Source of the DNA: a virus
Strand: one strand, 5' to 3'
DNA: 42,801 bases
Virus record (IMG/VR): IMGVR_UViG_3300036760_000056
Span: 1 to 42,801 of that record
Part shown: in pieces, positions 1 through 5,820 of the stretch
Layout of the letters: every line of letters starts with the position of its first letter
How positions within the stretch are numbered: the stretch's first letter is position 1
Made by a program: the position numbers and the translations under genes
The notes under the pieces: model-generated
What the model saw: the letters and a program-made list of their open reading frames with translations, nothing else
What the model was told of the DNA's origin: nothing
The model's database searches: none

Positions 1-127
1 TCCGAGGCTGATTTGCTCGGCGCAGCACGCGAACATCAGGCGGGGGGCCAAACCCCCCCAGAATCCAATCCTCCGGCGGAAACAACCCCTCCTGAATCCA
101 AGACACGCCAATTTGTGCGTAAAGTGG
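1..127. repeat. 127-bp exact direct repeat with the right end (circular join)
   Basis: Bases 1-127 are identical to 42675-42801. The repeat lies inside one open reading frame that reads through the join without interruption. The length equals a common maximum assembly k-mer, so this is most simply an assembler overlap marking a circular or circularly permuted genome of about 42,674 bp. A true short terminal repeat is less likely because it would split a coding sequence. Confidence 0.95.
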
Positions 128-876
128 CAAATGCGTTGCCTACAGTCGGTGGGATCGGTGCGCCTATCGTGGGAGCTATCGGAACGGGCGGCGTGAGCCT
201 TCCGGCGACAGCCTTGCTTGCGGGGGCGGGTGCGGCGGCGGGTGAGGGCGTAAAACAGGCTATTTTGTCATCTTTGGGCGATCAGGCTCCGACTTTGGCA
301 GAGGCGGCGTTACCTGTCGTGAAGGAAGGGGCCAAAACAGCGGCTTTGACCTATGTGGGCGGAAAAACGTTGCAAGGACTTGGTAAACTCGGAAAAATCG
401 CGTTTGCGCCAAGTCTTGCAAAATCTGGTGCGGCGGTAGGAGAAGCGGAAATTGCGGCGGGGGCGAGATTACCTCGTGCGACTGAAACTCTTGCGAAGGT
501 TGGTAGAACGGCGGAGAAAGCGCGGCTGGAAGTGGATAAAATCGGAAACACCTTGGAGAATTTTGCGGAGCGAGAAAAAGTACCAACCGGACGCTATCTT
601 ACACGACAGAAAGATCGGCTTGATCTCATCCTAAGTAAGTTTGGTAAAAACAATAACGCAAAAGATCAACTTGGTCAAGATGCTTACGTTAAAGCCTCCG
701 CTATAAAAAAACAAATCGTCGCTAGTCTAAACCAACAGATTCCCGAAAGAGTAGAACCGGCGGCTCAATATGCAGCGGGCATGACGCGGAAAAAGATCGT
801 AAAAGGTATTGGGAAAACTATCGCCAAGGCTGCGATACCAGCAAGTGTTTTGGCTGGTATATCGGCATTGAAGTAA
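1..876 (+). CDS. Ejection/internal virion-type protein, 3' part of a junction-spanning gene
   Basis: This is the C-terminal 291 codons of a 312-residue protein whose ATG lies at 42612 near the right end; the frame continues exactly across the repeat. The complete N-terminus starts MAIYTVELDGNQFDIEGPDG, a short acidic beta-rich lead that I recall from phage virion proteins. Then come a Pro-rich linker (about residues 34-50), a long Gly/Ala-rich hydrophobic stretch (about 60-110, VGGIGAPIVGAIGTGGVSL onward), a charged helical region and a second Ala/Ile-rich stretch at the C-terminus. Glycine-zipper hydrophobic segments are typical of proteins ejected with podovirus DNA. It follows two similar genes (40611 and 41563) and precedes a small membrane protein. 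The ejection role is inferred from composition and position; no catalytic motif is seen. Confidence 0.75.
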   Translation, partial: SEADLLGAAREHQAGGQTPPESNPPAETTPPESKTRQFVRKVANALPTVGGIGAPIVGAIGTGGVSLPATALLAGAGAAAGEGVKQAILSSLGDQAPTLAEAALPVVKEGAKTAALTYVGGKTLQGLGKLGKIAFAPSLAKSGAAVGEAEIAAGARLPRATETLAKVGRTAEKARLEVDKIGNTLENFAEREKVPTGRYLTRQKDRLDLILSKFGKNNNAKDQLGQDAYVKASAIKKQIVASLNQQIPERVEPAAQYAAGMTRKKIVKGIGKTIAKAAIPASVLAGISALK

Positions 877-885
877 GGAGCTATT

Positions 886-1113
886 ATGCCTAAAGGTGAT
901 TTGAAACTAATTCTGTCGGAGCTTCAAGATTTGAAGTCCGAAATCAGAGAAGTGCGTCAAACTGATATACCAAGTTTGCGAACAGCCGTTGCCGTTTTCA
1001 AAACTGAACTTACTACCATCAAAGAAAAAGTCTCAACAAAGTCTATGGTTATTACAGCCGTTGGAGGACTTATCGCGGTAGCAACATCCGTTGCCGTTGC
1101 GTATTTTAAATAA
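886..1113 (+). CDS. Small protein with coiled coil and C-terminal TM helix (holin/XhlA-like candidate)
   Basis: This 75-residue protein has an N-terminal heptad-rich amphipathic helix (about 5-50, LSELQDLKSEIREVRQ) followed by one hydrophobic segment at 53-73 (MVITAVGGLIAVATSVAVAY). This is the layout of XhlA/haemolysin-type small phage lysis proteins and some holin accessory proteins. AAGGAG lies just upstream of the ATG. It comes directly after the ejection genes at the end of the late operon, where lysis functions often sit. It could instead be a virion membrane protein. A separate 3-TM holin is encoded at 16010-16432. Confidence 0.6.
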   Translation: MPKGDLKLILSELQDLKSEIREVRQTDIPSLRTAVAVFKTELTTIKEKVSTKSMVITAVGGLIAVATSVAVAYFK

Positions 1114-1132
1114 CTATGAATGGTGGTATGAT

Positions 1133-1351
1133 ATGTTCAGTAAAAGCCGTCCCGGATCAGATTTTGAAACAGTCCAATGTCCAGTTTGCCGCGCCCTTCT
1201 CGGTAAACGGGAAAAGGCCGTAATATACAAAGCGCATTGCTCCGAATGTCGCGCCACATTCTATTGGAAACCCGGACAGACCAAACCAAATGCCGTTTTA
1301 GACCGCGACGAAGAAAAGAGAAAGTGCGGTTGTAATGGTTGTGGACGTTAA
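1133..1351 (+). CDS. Cys-rich zinc-binding protein, Com-like
   Basis: This 72-residue protein has two CxxC knuckles, QCPVC and HCSEC, separated by about 18 residues, and a C-terminal CGCNGC cluster. The spacing and the small aromatic segment after the second knuckle (ATFYWKPGQ) resemble the Mu Com family, small zinc-binding regulators that act on mRNA or DNA. The ATG at 1133 is preceded by GGTGG; an in-frame upstream start (1091) would overlap the preceding gene. It is the last rightward gene, and its stop overlaps the stop of the convergent minus-strand gene by 4 bp. Zinc binding is well supported; the regulatory role is inferred. Confidence 0.65.
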   Translation: MFSKSRPGSDFETVQCPVCRALLGKREKAVIYKAHCSECRATFYWKPGQTKPNAVLDRDEEKRKCGCNGCGR

Positions 1352-1569
1352 AGTTCCTCTATAATCAGCTTATACTTTTTCCACGCACCAGAATTTCCAT
1401 TTTTCAACTCAACTATTTTAGTTCCTTGCGGAAATCCAAACGCATTGGGATTCGAGTACAATTTTATAGACCCCCAATATCCAGTTTTTCTCCCCTCGAA
1501 ATCAACTCCCTCTGAATACCAAGGATAACCTACTCCAAGAATAATTCGTTTCTTTTTTCTTAGTCCCAT
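1348..1569 (-). CDS. Hypothetical small phage protein (73 aa)
   Basis: This is the last gene of the leftward block. It encodes a basic, Gly/Tyr/Trp-rich 73-residue protein beginning MGLRKKKRIILGVGYPWYSE. The fold looks beta-rich and no motif or membrane segment is visible. It overlaps the preceding gene by 10 bp and converges with the Cys-rich gene at 1133-1351. AAGGGA lies about 10 bases upstream of the ATG. The function is unknown. Confidence 0.6.
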   Translation of the reverse strand: MGLRKKKRIILGVGYPWYSEGVDFEGRKTGYWGSIKLYSNPNAFGFPQGTKIVELKNGNSGAWKKYKLIIEEL

Positions 1570-1865
1570 ATTAACGGCGTCCCTTTTTTCTGGTTCGCAA
1601 TCCAGCGGAAGAGGTCGTATTCATATATCCCCCCCACGTCCACAACCTTACCTTCACTATTGAACCTTTTAATGACGGGTGCAGTTTGACCGTACAACCA
1701 GTCGTTGAAGTTGTCAATCCTGTCGTAGAGGCCGCACTCTCGTAAAATGATCTTGACCTGATTAGGAGAAAGTCCTTCATGGTAATCAAGACTCTCCACG
1801 CGAACTTTATTGTCCACTTTAGACTTACCTCTGCTATACCCCAATCTAACCTTACGTCCTGCCAT
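1560..1865 (-). CDS. Hypothetical phage protein (101 aa)
   Basis: This soluble 101-residue protein has a basic N-terminus (MAGRKVRLGYSRGKSK) and an acidic/aromatic C-terminal half. The ATG is preceded by a near-perfect AGGAGGG. An overlapping frame at 1571-1930 has only a GTG start inside the neighbouring gene and no ribosome site, so I treat that one as non-coding. No recognisable domain. Confidence 0.6.
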   Translation of the reverse strand: MAGRKVRLGYSRGKSKVDNKVRVESLDYHEGLSPNQVKIILRECGLYDRIDNFNDWLYGQTAPVIKRFNSEGKVVDVGGIYEYDLFRWIANQKKGTPLIWD

Positions 1866-1904
1866 TTTACCCTCCTATAGACATTTCCAACCGTCCACGA
1901 ATAG

Positions 1905-2138
1905 TTATTCGGGTTTGGTTTTCTCTTCACTTGGTTTCTCCTTCGGAACGGGATTAACTTGAGTCAATTCGATATAGCGTTTCAAAACATGATCGAACGC
2001 CAAGACAATAGATTCGAGTAATGCGGCTTGAACATTTATACCGCGTTGCAATTCCCGAATATCAAGTGCATTGATTTCTTCTTGAGTCAAAGGGCGTTCC
2101 TCTTTAATCTCGCGTCCTTCCAATGGAATGTCACTCAT
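1905..2138 (-). CDS. Hypothetical acidic helical protein (77 aa)
   Basis: The protein starts MSDIPLEGREIKEE; this ATG has AAGGAG seven bases upstream, better than a start seven codons earlier. It is mainly helical, with a central hydrophobic helix (VQAALLESIVLAFDHVLKRY) and a Pro/Glu/Lys-rich tail. It overlaps the 3' end of the upstream gene by 8 bp. It could be a small oligomeric or adaptor protein; no known family is recognised. Confidence 0.6.
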   Translation of the reverse strand: MSDIPLEGREIKEERPLTQEEINALDIRELQRGINVQAALLESIVLAFDHVLKRYIELTQVNPVPKEKPSEEKTKPE

Positions 2139-2343
2139 GTTTTTCTCCTTTTGATTCAACAGATTCGGTAGATTCTTCTGTCACGGTATCGCCACTTGGC
2201 ATTATCGTGACTTTCTTGGTCGTTTTGGTGCGCTTTTGCTTTTTGGCATCTTTAGCCGCATCGTAGAAATATTCCATCGTTAAAATCCAACAGATATATC
2301 CCTCGAACAAAAGCATAACCCACTCTCTTATTTCGGAAATCAT
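2131..2343 (-). CDS. Small membrane protein (70 aa, one TM helix)
   Basis: The N-terminal third contains one transmembrane helix (VMLLFEGYICWILTMEYFY, about 9-27). A very basic segment (DAAKDAKKQKRTKTTKKV) and a Ser/Thr/Glu-rich tail follow. The topology is probably N-out with a cytoplasmic basic tail. AAAGGA precedes the ATG, and the gene overlaps its upstream neighbour by 4 bp (ATGA). It could be a small lysis accessory or envelope protein; the function is unknown. Confidence 0.6.
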   Translation of the reverse strand: MISEIREWVMLLFEGYICWILTMEYFYDAAKDAKKQKRTKTTKKVTIMPSGDTVTEESTESVESKGEKHE

Positions 2344-2588
2344 TTTCGCATATCCTTTGGGTTAATTTTTTTGCCCCAATAGAACTTTCCATCTTTTGAA
2401 AACTTGTAGACGTTTGAAACCTCGTCTTTATGCCGCAGGATTAGGGCATCCTTGTCTTCCACATTCGCAATTAACGCCTTGTTCACGCGGCGCATTTTTC
2501 TGTTGTGTTTGCGTTTGTCGTCCTTTTCGCTGGCGCGACGACTTCCGCACGCTCCGCGAATCGGGGTCTTTCGGTGACTTCGGGACAT
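2340..2588 (-). CDS. Small basic phage protein (82 aa)
   Basis: It starts MSRSHRKTPIRGACGS, with AAAAGGAG upstream of the ATG. The N-terminal pattern Ser-Arg-Ser-x-Arg-Lys-Thr-Pro-Ile followed by a run of Lys/Arg is one I have seen in small proteins of many unrelated phages. The C-terminal half is mixed (DVYKFSKDGKFYWGKK-like). Strong basicity suggests nucleic-acid binding, but this is inference. The same frame extends upstream without a ribosome site; that part overlaps the 2669-3046 gene and is not expected to be translated. Confidence 0.65.
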   Translation of the reverse strand: MSRSHRKTPIRGACGSRRASEKDDKRKHNRKMRRVNKALIANVEDKDALILRHKDEVSNVYKFSKDGKFYWGKKINPKDMRK

Positions 2589-2667
2589 TGCGGATTTCTC
2601 CTTTTCCATTGATTTGTACCATTTTTCCAAATATACAAACATCCAACCATTCAGGTGCTTTATCCAT
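2428..2667 (-). CDS. Possible overlapping small protein (79 aa)
   Basis: A frame begins with ATG two bases after the stop of the preceding gene and starts MDKAPEWLDVCIFGKMVQ. It ends in a low-complexity basic/Gln stretch and a Cys cluster (CECGRQGC). Only its first 80 bp lie outside the better-supported gene at 2340-2588; the rest is out of frame with that gene. The sensible N-terminus and tight spacing favour translation; the weak ribosome site and low-complexity tail argue against it. Confidence 0.35.
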   Translation of the reverse strand: MDKAPEWLDVCIFGKMVQINGKGEIRNVPKSPKDPDSRSVRKSSRQRKGRQTQTQQKNAPREQGVNCECGRQGCPNPAA

Positions 2668-2668
2668 A

Positions 2669-3046
2669 TTAGTCCCAATGTCCGCCAATGTATCCCCACG
2701 TCCATTTCATTCCATAATCGGTATCTTTCCGATAACCCGGTGTACGCGCATAAAAAACTCTTTCGCTTCCCGGTATCCATCCCGCCGCATCGTTTCCTGC
2801 CTGTTTTTTGAATTGATAATATATATGGAAACAAAAGGGCCACGTTAGAAGAAATCCAAACTTGGAATATTTTTGAAGATGTGTAACTGCAAATCCAAGA
2901 ACAGGGCGTCGCCAAACCAGCCAATGAATATAGTTCCAAAAACCAATTCGGCCTGATTTGTCTTCCAGTCGAACCAATGGGCCAGCCACATATCCAAATA
3001 CAACAGTAGGAACGGTATTAAGCGGTGCAGGATATGGTAATCCCAT
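2669..3046 (-). CDS. Hypothetical aromatic-rich phage protein (126 aa)
   Basis: GGGAGG lies upstream of the ATG at 3046, giving a 126-residue protein starting MGLPYPAPLNTVPTVVFG. It is rich in Trp, Tyr, Phe and Gly, with a hydrophobic central part (FGFLLTWPFCFHIYYQF) and a C-terminus MKWTWGYIGGHWD. I have the impression of a conserved phage family with a 'WPFCFH...PG...VPGYR...MKWTWGY' pattern, but its function is not known to me. It could be peripheral to the membrane. Confidence 0.6.
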   Translation of the reverse strand: MGLPYPAPLNTVPTVVFGYVAGPLVRLEDKSGRIGFWNYIHWLVWRRPVLGFAVTHLQKYSKFGFLLTWPFCFHIYYQFKKQAGNDAAGWIPGSERVFYARTPGYRKDTDYGMKWTWGYIGGHWD

Positions 3047-3047
3047 G

Positions 3048-3191
3048 TTATTTAACCTCCCAAGATGATTCAATAGTAACAGAATCACCAACAACCTCGG
3101 CGATTTTCTTTTCGGCCTCTTCCTTGGTCTTGGCTCTAACAACCGCATCGTAATGCACCGTGACACTATAATTTACAGTGAAAGATTTCAT
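3048..3191 (-). CDS. Small protein (47 aa)
   Basis: The sequence begins MKSFTVNYSVTVHYDAVVRA, followed by a Lys/Glu helix (KTKEEAEKKIAEVV) and a final beta strand (SVTIESSWEVK). This beta-alpha-beta arrangement is compact and plausible. CGGGAG precedes the ATG. It lies between the stops and starts of its neighbours with one base to spare, as expected for a real gene in this packed block. Function unknown. Confidence 0.6.
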   Translation of the reverse strand: MKSFTVNYSVTVHYDAVVRAKTKEEAEKKIAEVVGDSVTIESSWEVK

Positions 3192-3192
3192 T

Positions 3193-3450
3193 TTAGTTCT
3201 CCCGCCATCCTTTTACAACAAGATATATCGAATTCTTGGTATGAACCAAGATCATGCTTTCGCCCTTATATTCTACGCGTGTAACTTTGGTTGTGTGCCA
3301 TTGTCCCGCGTCTAAATGCGAGAATTGAATATCAAGTTCTTTGCCGGGCCGAATCCCACCTTTGATTGTGCCTTCCATTAAACACAAATCAATTTTATGG
3401 TGGTGATAATTATCGTCAGAATGACCGATTCTCTGAATTTGTATTTTCAT
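3193..3450 (-). CDS. Hypothetical beta-rich small protein (85 aa)
   Basis: The protein starts MKIQIQRIGHSDDNYHHHKI and alternates short beta strands with turns; a His cluster (HHHK) lies near residue 17. AAAGGTGG sits upstream of the ATG. It is immediately downstream of the GTG-started gene at 3451-3885. No membrane segment or catalytic motif is seen. Confidence 0.6.
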   Translation of the reverse strand: MKIQIQRIGHSDDNYHHHKIDLCLMEGTIKGGIRPGKELDIQFSHLDAGQWHTTKVTRVEYKGESMILVHTKNSIYLVVKGWREN

Positions 3451-3885
3451 TTATTCCACCTTTGTCCAATAGTTTGAATGAACATAACCCGGCACAGTAC
3501 CTTCAAACAATTCTCCATGATCCGCGCACATTACAATTTCGTTATACAAATGGGGCCATTTCTGTACAGCTTTTTTATATCGCCATGTATAGGCTTTCTG
3601 TTGAATCGGTACTACTATACGATTGATCCATTTGAATATGGGTGTATGGTAAGCAAGCCAGTTGTCTACTTTAATAGGCCACCAATTAGGGTACCAGCAG
3701 TACCCCGGACGGTATATGGAGTAAAGTCCCGACCAACCAAAACCACAATAAATGCGAACTGTGCCAAATTTCTCTTTCACATCCCGCACATCCATACGCA
3801 TCCATTTGCGAAGCCAATAACCGATATAGGCTCCCGCATCATTTATACCGTTCCAATCTACGCCTTCGTCTCCCCAATTATGCAC
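3451..3885 (-). CDS. Hypothetical Trp/Tyr-rich protein (144 aa), GTG start
   Basis: The start is GTG, supported by AGGAG eight bases upstream and by the fit to the upstream stop. The protein is unusually rich in Trp and Tyr (WNGINDAGAYIGYWLRKWMR; PGYCWYPNWWPIKVDNW) and contains a helix with a basic cluster near residues 90-110 and a Cys-Ala-Asp-His segment near the C-terminus. The composition resembles its neighbour at 2669-3046. No family recognised. Confidence 0.55.
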   Translation of the reverse strand: MHNWGDEGVDWNGINDAGAYIGYWLRKWMRMDVRDVKEKFGTVRIYCGFGWSGLYSIYRPGYCWYPNWWPIKVDNWLAYHTPIFKWINRIVVPIQQKAYTWRYKKAVQKWPHLYNEIVMCADHGELFEGTVPGYVHSNYWTKVE

Positions 3886-3886
3886 G

Positions 3887-4036
3887 TTAATTCTCCTGAA
3901 TTTTTATATTGCGACCAAGAATCTTCTTGCCAATCACCATTAGCATTTCGAGAATTTCTGTTGATTTGAAAACATATTGACCATCTTCAAAATAAACCAA
4001 ATAACCATTATTCTTTTCGTGTATTTGGATTCTCAT
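3887..4036 (-). CDS. Small protein (49 aa)
   Basis: It starts MRIQIHEKNNGYLVYFEDGQ with AAGGAGGG upstream of the ATG. Two predicted beta strands are followed by an amphipathic helix (STEILEMLMVIGKKILG) and a basic tail. The layout resembles small phage proteins that present a strand-helix fold, but no function can be assigned. Confidence 0.6.
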   Translation of the reverse strand: MRIQIHEKNNGYLVYFEDGQYVFKSTEILEMLMVIGKKILGRNIKIQEN

Positions 4037-4187
4037 CTGGCCCTCCTTGAAATCCCGCCTGAAAACGCTTTTTCATGGCATCCGAAAGTTTAAGACGTTC
4101 AACCCGCGCTTCTGCCGCTATACCAAGCATACCTTCTTGCGCGTCTGCTATACGTTCGAGTGCTTTCGCAATGCGTTCGGAATCCAT
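4008..4187 (-). CDS. Small helical protein (59 aa)
   Basis: AAGGAG precedes the ATG. The N-terminal helix (MDSERIAKALERIADAQEGM) has a heptad-like spacing of hydrophobic residues and could form a coiled coil; the C-terminus is Gly/Pro-rich and disordered. It overlaps the downstream 49-aa gene by 29 bp. Function unknown. Confidence 0.6.
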   Translation of the reverse strand: MDSERIAKALERIADAQEGMLGIAAEARVERLKLSDAMKKRFQAGFQGGPDENPNTRKE

Positions 4188-4188
4188 G

Positions 4189-4632
4189 TTATTCTCCTTG
4201 GTAGTTCTTAAAGTCAGGAATTTGCAAATGCGGCCAGTCTTTTATCGACTTCCACGCTCCGCCTGATTCAAGGCCCACGGCTTTAGAAATCGCCAACAGG
4301 CTATAATAATACTTTTCTTCCCATAGATATTTTCCAGTCTGGTTATCGACCACAGCAACGTCGATAGCGCGACTCGGCTTATAGTTATGTGCGCCCAGAA
4401 CCGTAACGCCATCCACATTAGTAACAATCTTGGCTTTATCCTGAATGTACCATTTCCCGTCAGAACCAAGTGTTCGTCCCTTCTTAAAGAGTTCCAACTG
4501 TTCTGAAGGGAGTCTATGGACGCATGACAGAACAAGATATTTGCCCGGATTTGACTCGAAAAAAGCATTTTTTATTTCCTCCCACCTATCGCGTATTGGT
4601 TTCGCGGCATCGTTTATATCTTTGGTTGGCAT
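4189..4632 (-). CDS. M15-family peptidoglycan peptidase (endolysin)
   Basis: This 147-residue protein matches the VanY/L-alanyl-D-glutamate peptidase fold used by phage endolysins such as T5 Lys. The zinc site is visible: an AHNYKPSRAIDV block (His82, Asp91; a variant of the S-x-H-x-x-G-x-A-x-D motif) and a C-terminal DWPHLQI block (catalytic Asp132, zinc ligand His135). The early LSCVHRLPSEQLELF segment matches the helix that carries the substrate-binding Arg in this family. There is no signal peptide, so export would depend on a holin. The predicted substrate is the stem peptide of host peptidoglycan. GGAGG precedes the ATG. The fold is well supported; the exact bond cleaved is inferred from the family. 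Confidence 0.88.
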   Translation of the reverse strand: MPTKDINDAAKPIRDRWEEIKNAFFESNPGKYLVLSCVHRLPSEQLELFKKGRTLGSDGKWYIQDKAKIVTNVDGVTVLGAHNYKPSRAIDVAVVDNQTGKYLWEEKYYYSLLAISKAVGLESGGAWKSIKDWPHLQIPDFKNYQGE

Positions 4633-4784
4633 GACTTGTCCTCCAATTTGCTTTGGTGTCCAAATTTCAAAATAATAGGATCAGCGTCTCCTTGAGTCGT
4701 TTTGAAATATTCAATATGAACCGTTGTTATCTTTATGTCGTCCCGGTTAATAATTTCTTCTATGAGATTTCGGAGAGGCGACAT
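4614..4784 (-). CDS. Small protein upstream of the endolysin (56 aa)
   Basis: It starts MSPLRNLIEEIINRDDIKIT, with GAGGAAAA upstream of the ATG, and overlaps the endolysin start by 19 bp. A helix is followed by beta strands. No membrane segment, so it is not a holin. Function unknown; position suggests coupled translation with the endolysin. Confidence 0.5.
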   Translation of the reverse strand: MSPLRNLIEEIINRDDIKITTVHIEYFKTTQGDADPIILKFGHQSKLEDKSCQPKI

Positions 4785-4975
4785 TAGCGTTTTTCCTCTA
4801 TTACGGTAAACTGAATCGGAACATAAACAACTTCACCTGATGTAAGTCTTAGGACATAAATACTATCATGGATAACAGTAAAACTATCTACTTGGTACCG
4901 TTTCTCCAAGCCCATCGGAATCTTGACATATGCCAAGAAACTAATCGTGAGGAGGAAGAGAAGATGTTTCATCAT
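4784..4975 (-). CDS. Small exported or membrane-anchored protein (63 aa)
   Basis: The preferred ATG at 4975 has AAAGG upstream and gives a start MMKHLLFLLTISFLAYVK, a short hydrophobic core that could be a signal peptide or N-terminal anchor. The remaining 45 residues look like beta strands and probably lie outside the cytoplasm. It is joined to the next gene by a TAATG overlap. It sits close to the endolysin and could be a spanin-like or envelope protein, but there is no lipobox cysteine. An upstream in-frame ATG (5062) would overlap two other genes and lacks a ribosome site. Confidence 0.5.
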   Translation of the reverse strand: MMKHLLFLLTISFLAYVKIPMGLEKRYQVDSFTVIHDSIYVLRLTSGEVVYVPIQFTVIEEKR

Positions 4976-5066
4976 AAATAACCTTTCCTGTTTTAACGTC
5001 GAGCAAATATTTCTTACCAGTCTCGCTGTCCCAGCACCAAATGGCTTCGAGCGTCGTATCATCCAT
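4941..5066 (-). CDS. Small protein (41 aa)
   Basis: AAAGGA precedes the ATG. The sequence begins MDDTTLEAIWCWDSETGKKY, with a central strand pair (KKYLLDVKTGKVIYDE). It has a TAATG junction with the gene upstream and overlaps the 63-aa membrane protein by 35 bp. The composition looks coding, but it is too short to classify. Confidence 0.5.
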   Translation of the reverse strand: MDDTTLEAIWCWDSETGKKYLLDVKTGKVIYDETSSLPPHD

Positions 5067-5254
5067 TATAGTTTCCTTTCAAGAACAGATATACGCGCAA
5101 TCAGAGTTTGGAGTTCGCCATTGAGAGCCGTAATACGCCCGTCGTATTCTTTCGCGGCTGTATCATAACCATCTGCAAAACCTTCATCAATACCATCTTG
5201 ATAACCCTGATCGTAACCGATACTGTAGTCGCTGATGTTAAGAATTTTCGGCAT
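5066..5254 (-). CDS. Small acidic protein with YxxGYxxG repeats and coiled coil (62 aa)
   Basis: AAGGAG lies upstream of the ATG at 5254. Residues 8-35 carry a repeated aromatic-Gly-acidic pattern (YSIGYDQGYQDGIDEGFADG), followed by a coiled coil (LNGELQTLIARISVLERKL). A protein with the same architecture is encoded at 15401-15598 (GYQDGRDEGYDDGYREG plus coiled coil), so the phage carries two members of this family. I know such 'GYxDGxxxGYxxG' proteins only as uncharacterised phage proteins. Confidence 0.6.
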   Translation of the reverse strand: MPKILNISDYSIGYDQGYQDGIDEGFADGYDTAAKEYDGRITALNGELQTLIARISVLERKL

Positions 5255-5474
5255 TTTGACTCCTTGGTAAAACTCCACTTAATCTATAGATAGTTTTACC
5301 GAGATTGATTAGTTTAAGACCACCAGACACAATATACTGGAATGTAAACTTCAACATTGTTTCGCCGCGCACATTAACATATAGTTTCGGATGCGCGATC
5401 CATGAATAATGCGATCCCTTCTCTATCTCTTTACGCATAGCGCGGCGAATTGCTTTAACTTTTTTCTGATTCAC
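5238..5474 (-). CDS. Hypothetical basic protein (78 aa), GTG start
   Basis: A GTG start directly follows the stop of the upstream gene. The N-terminus is strongly basic (NQKKVKAIRRAMRKEIEKG), followed by a beta-rich central segment. GGAAG upstream is a weak ribosome site and suggests translational coupling. Nucleic-acid binding is possible from charge alone. Confidence 0.5.
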   Translation of the reverse strand: MNQKKVKAIRRAMRKEIEKGSHYSWIAHPKLYVNVRGETMLKFTFQYIVSGGLKLINLGKTIYRLSGVLPRSQNAENS

Positions 5475-5699
5475 TTATTTAACTTCCAATGGAGACTTAG
5501 CAGGTTCTGTTCCGGGAAAACTAAACTGCGCCAATAAATGTTCAGCATAGTTCAAAACGCCCTGTTGCTGTTGAAGTTGCTGTGATAAAGAAACAATGTT
5601 TTGCTGAACTTGGATAATTACACGACGCGATTCTTCAATCTGCTTAACGAGAATTTCGCGTGTAAGAGTTTTCAGTTCTTTGTCTTTTTCGTTGCTCAT
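5475..5699 (-). CDS. Coiled-coil protein (74 aa)
   Basis: GGAGG precedes the ATG. Residues 5-60 form a continuous amphipathic helix with a Gln-rich section (SLSQQLQQQQGVLNYAEHLL), consistent with an oligomeric coiled coil; the tail is Pro-rich. No enzyme motif. It overlaps the upstream GTG-started gene by 56 bp. Confidence 0.55.
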   Translation of the reverse strand: MSNEKDKELKTLTREILVKQIEESRRVIIQVQQNIVSLSQQLQQQQGVLNYAEHLLAQFSFPGTEPAKSPLEVK

Positions 5700-5820
5700 T
5701 TTGTAATTCCTCCAATAAAGTTTGAATATCCTGCCTATATACGGCCCACCACGACTTTCCCGGAATTGTCTCCGGGTGGTCGAGACGATATTTAATCGCC
5801 CTTACTAAGTCCGATTGCAC
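5644..5820 (-). CDS. Hypothetical small protein (58 aa), GTG start
   Basis: I choose GTG at 5820 because GGGAAGGA lies seven bases upstream; the ATG ten codons earlier has no ribosome site and lies deeper inside the protease gene. The protein (VQSDLVRAIKYRLDHPETIP onward) is helical and ends in a basic tail. It overlaps the HtrA-like gene by 29 bp and the coiled-coil gene by 56 bp. Confidence 0.45.
   Translation of the reverse strand: MQSDLVRAIKYRLDHPETIPGKSWWAVYRQDIQTLLEELQNEQRKRQRTENSYTRNSR

Noticed and set aside
1571-1930. 119-codon minus frame
   Set aside because: It starts at a GTG inside the neighbouring gene with no ribosome site and covers the better-supported 101-aa gene in another frame.
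2589-2939. Extended 199-codon version of the small basic protein
   Set aside because: The extra N-terminal part overlaps the well-supported gene at 2669-3046 out of frame and has no ribosome site; AAAAGGAG precedes the internal ATG.
4784-5062. Longer 92-codon version of the small membrane protein
   Set aside because: The upstream ATG has no ribosome site and covers most of the 41-aa gene in another frame; the internal ATG with AAAGG is better.
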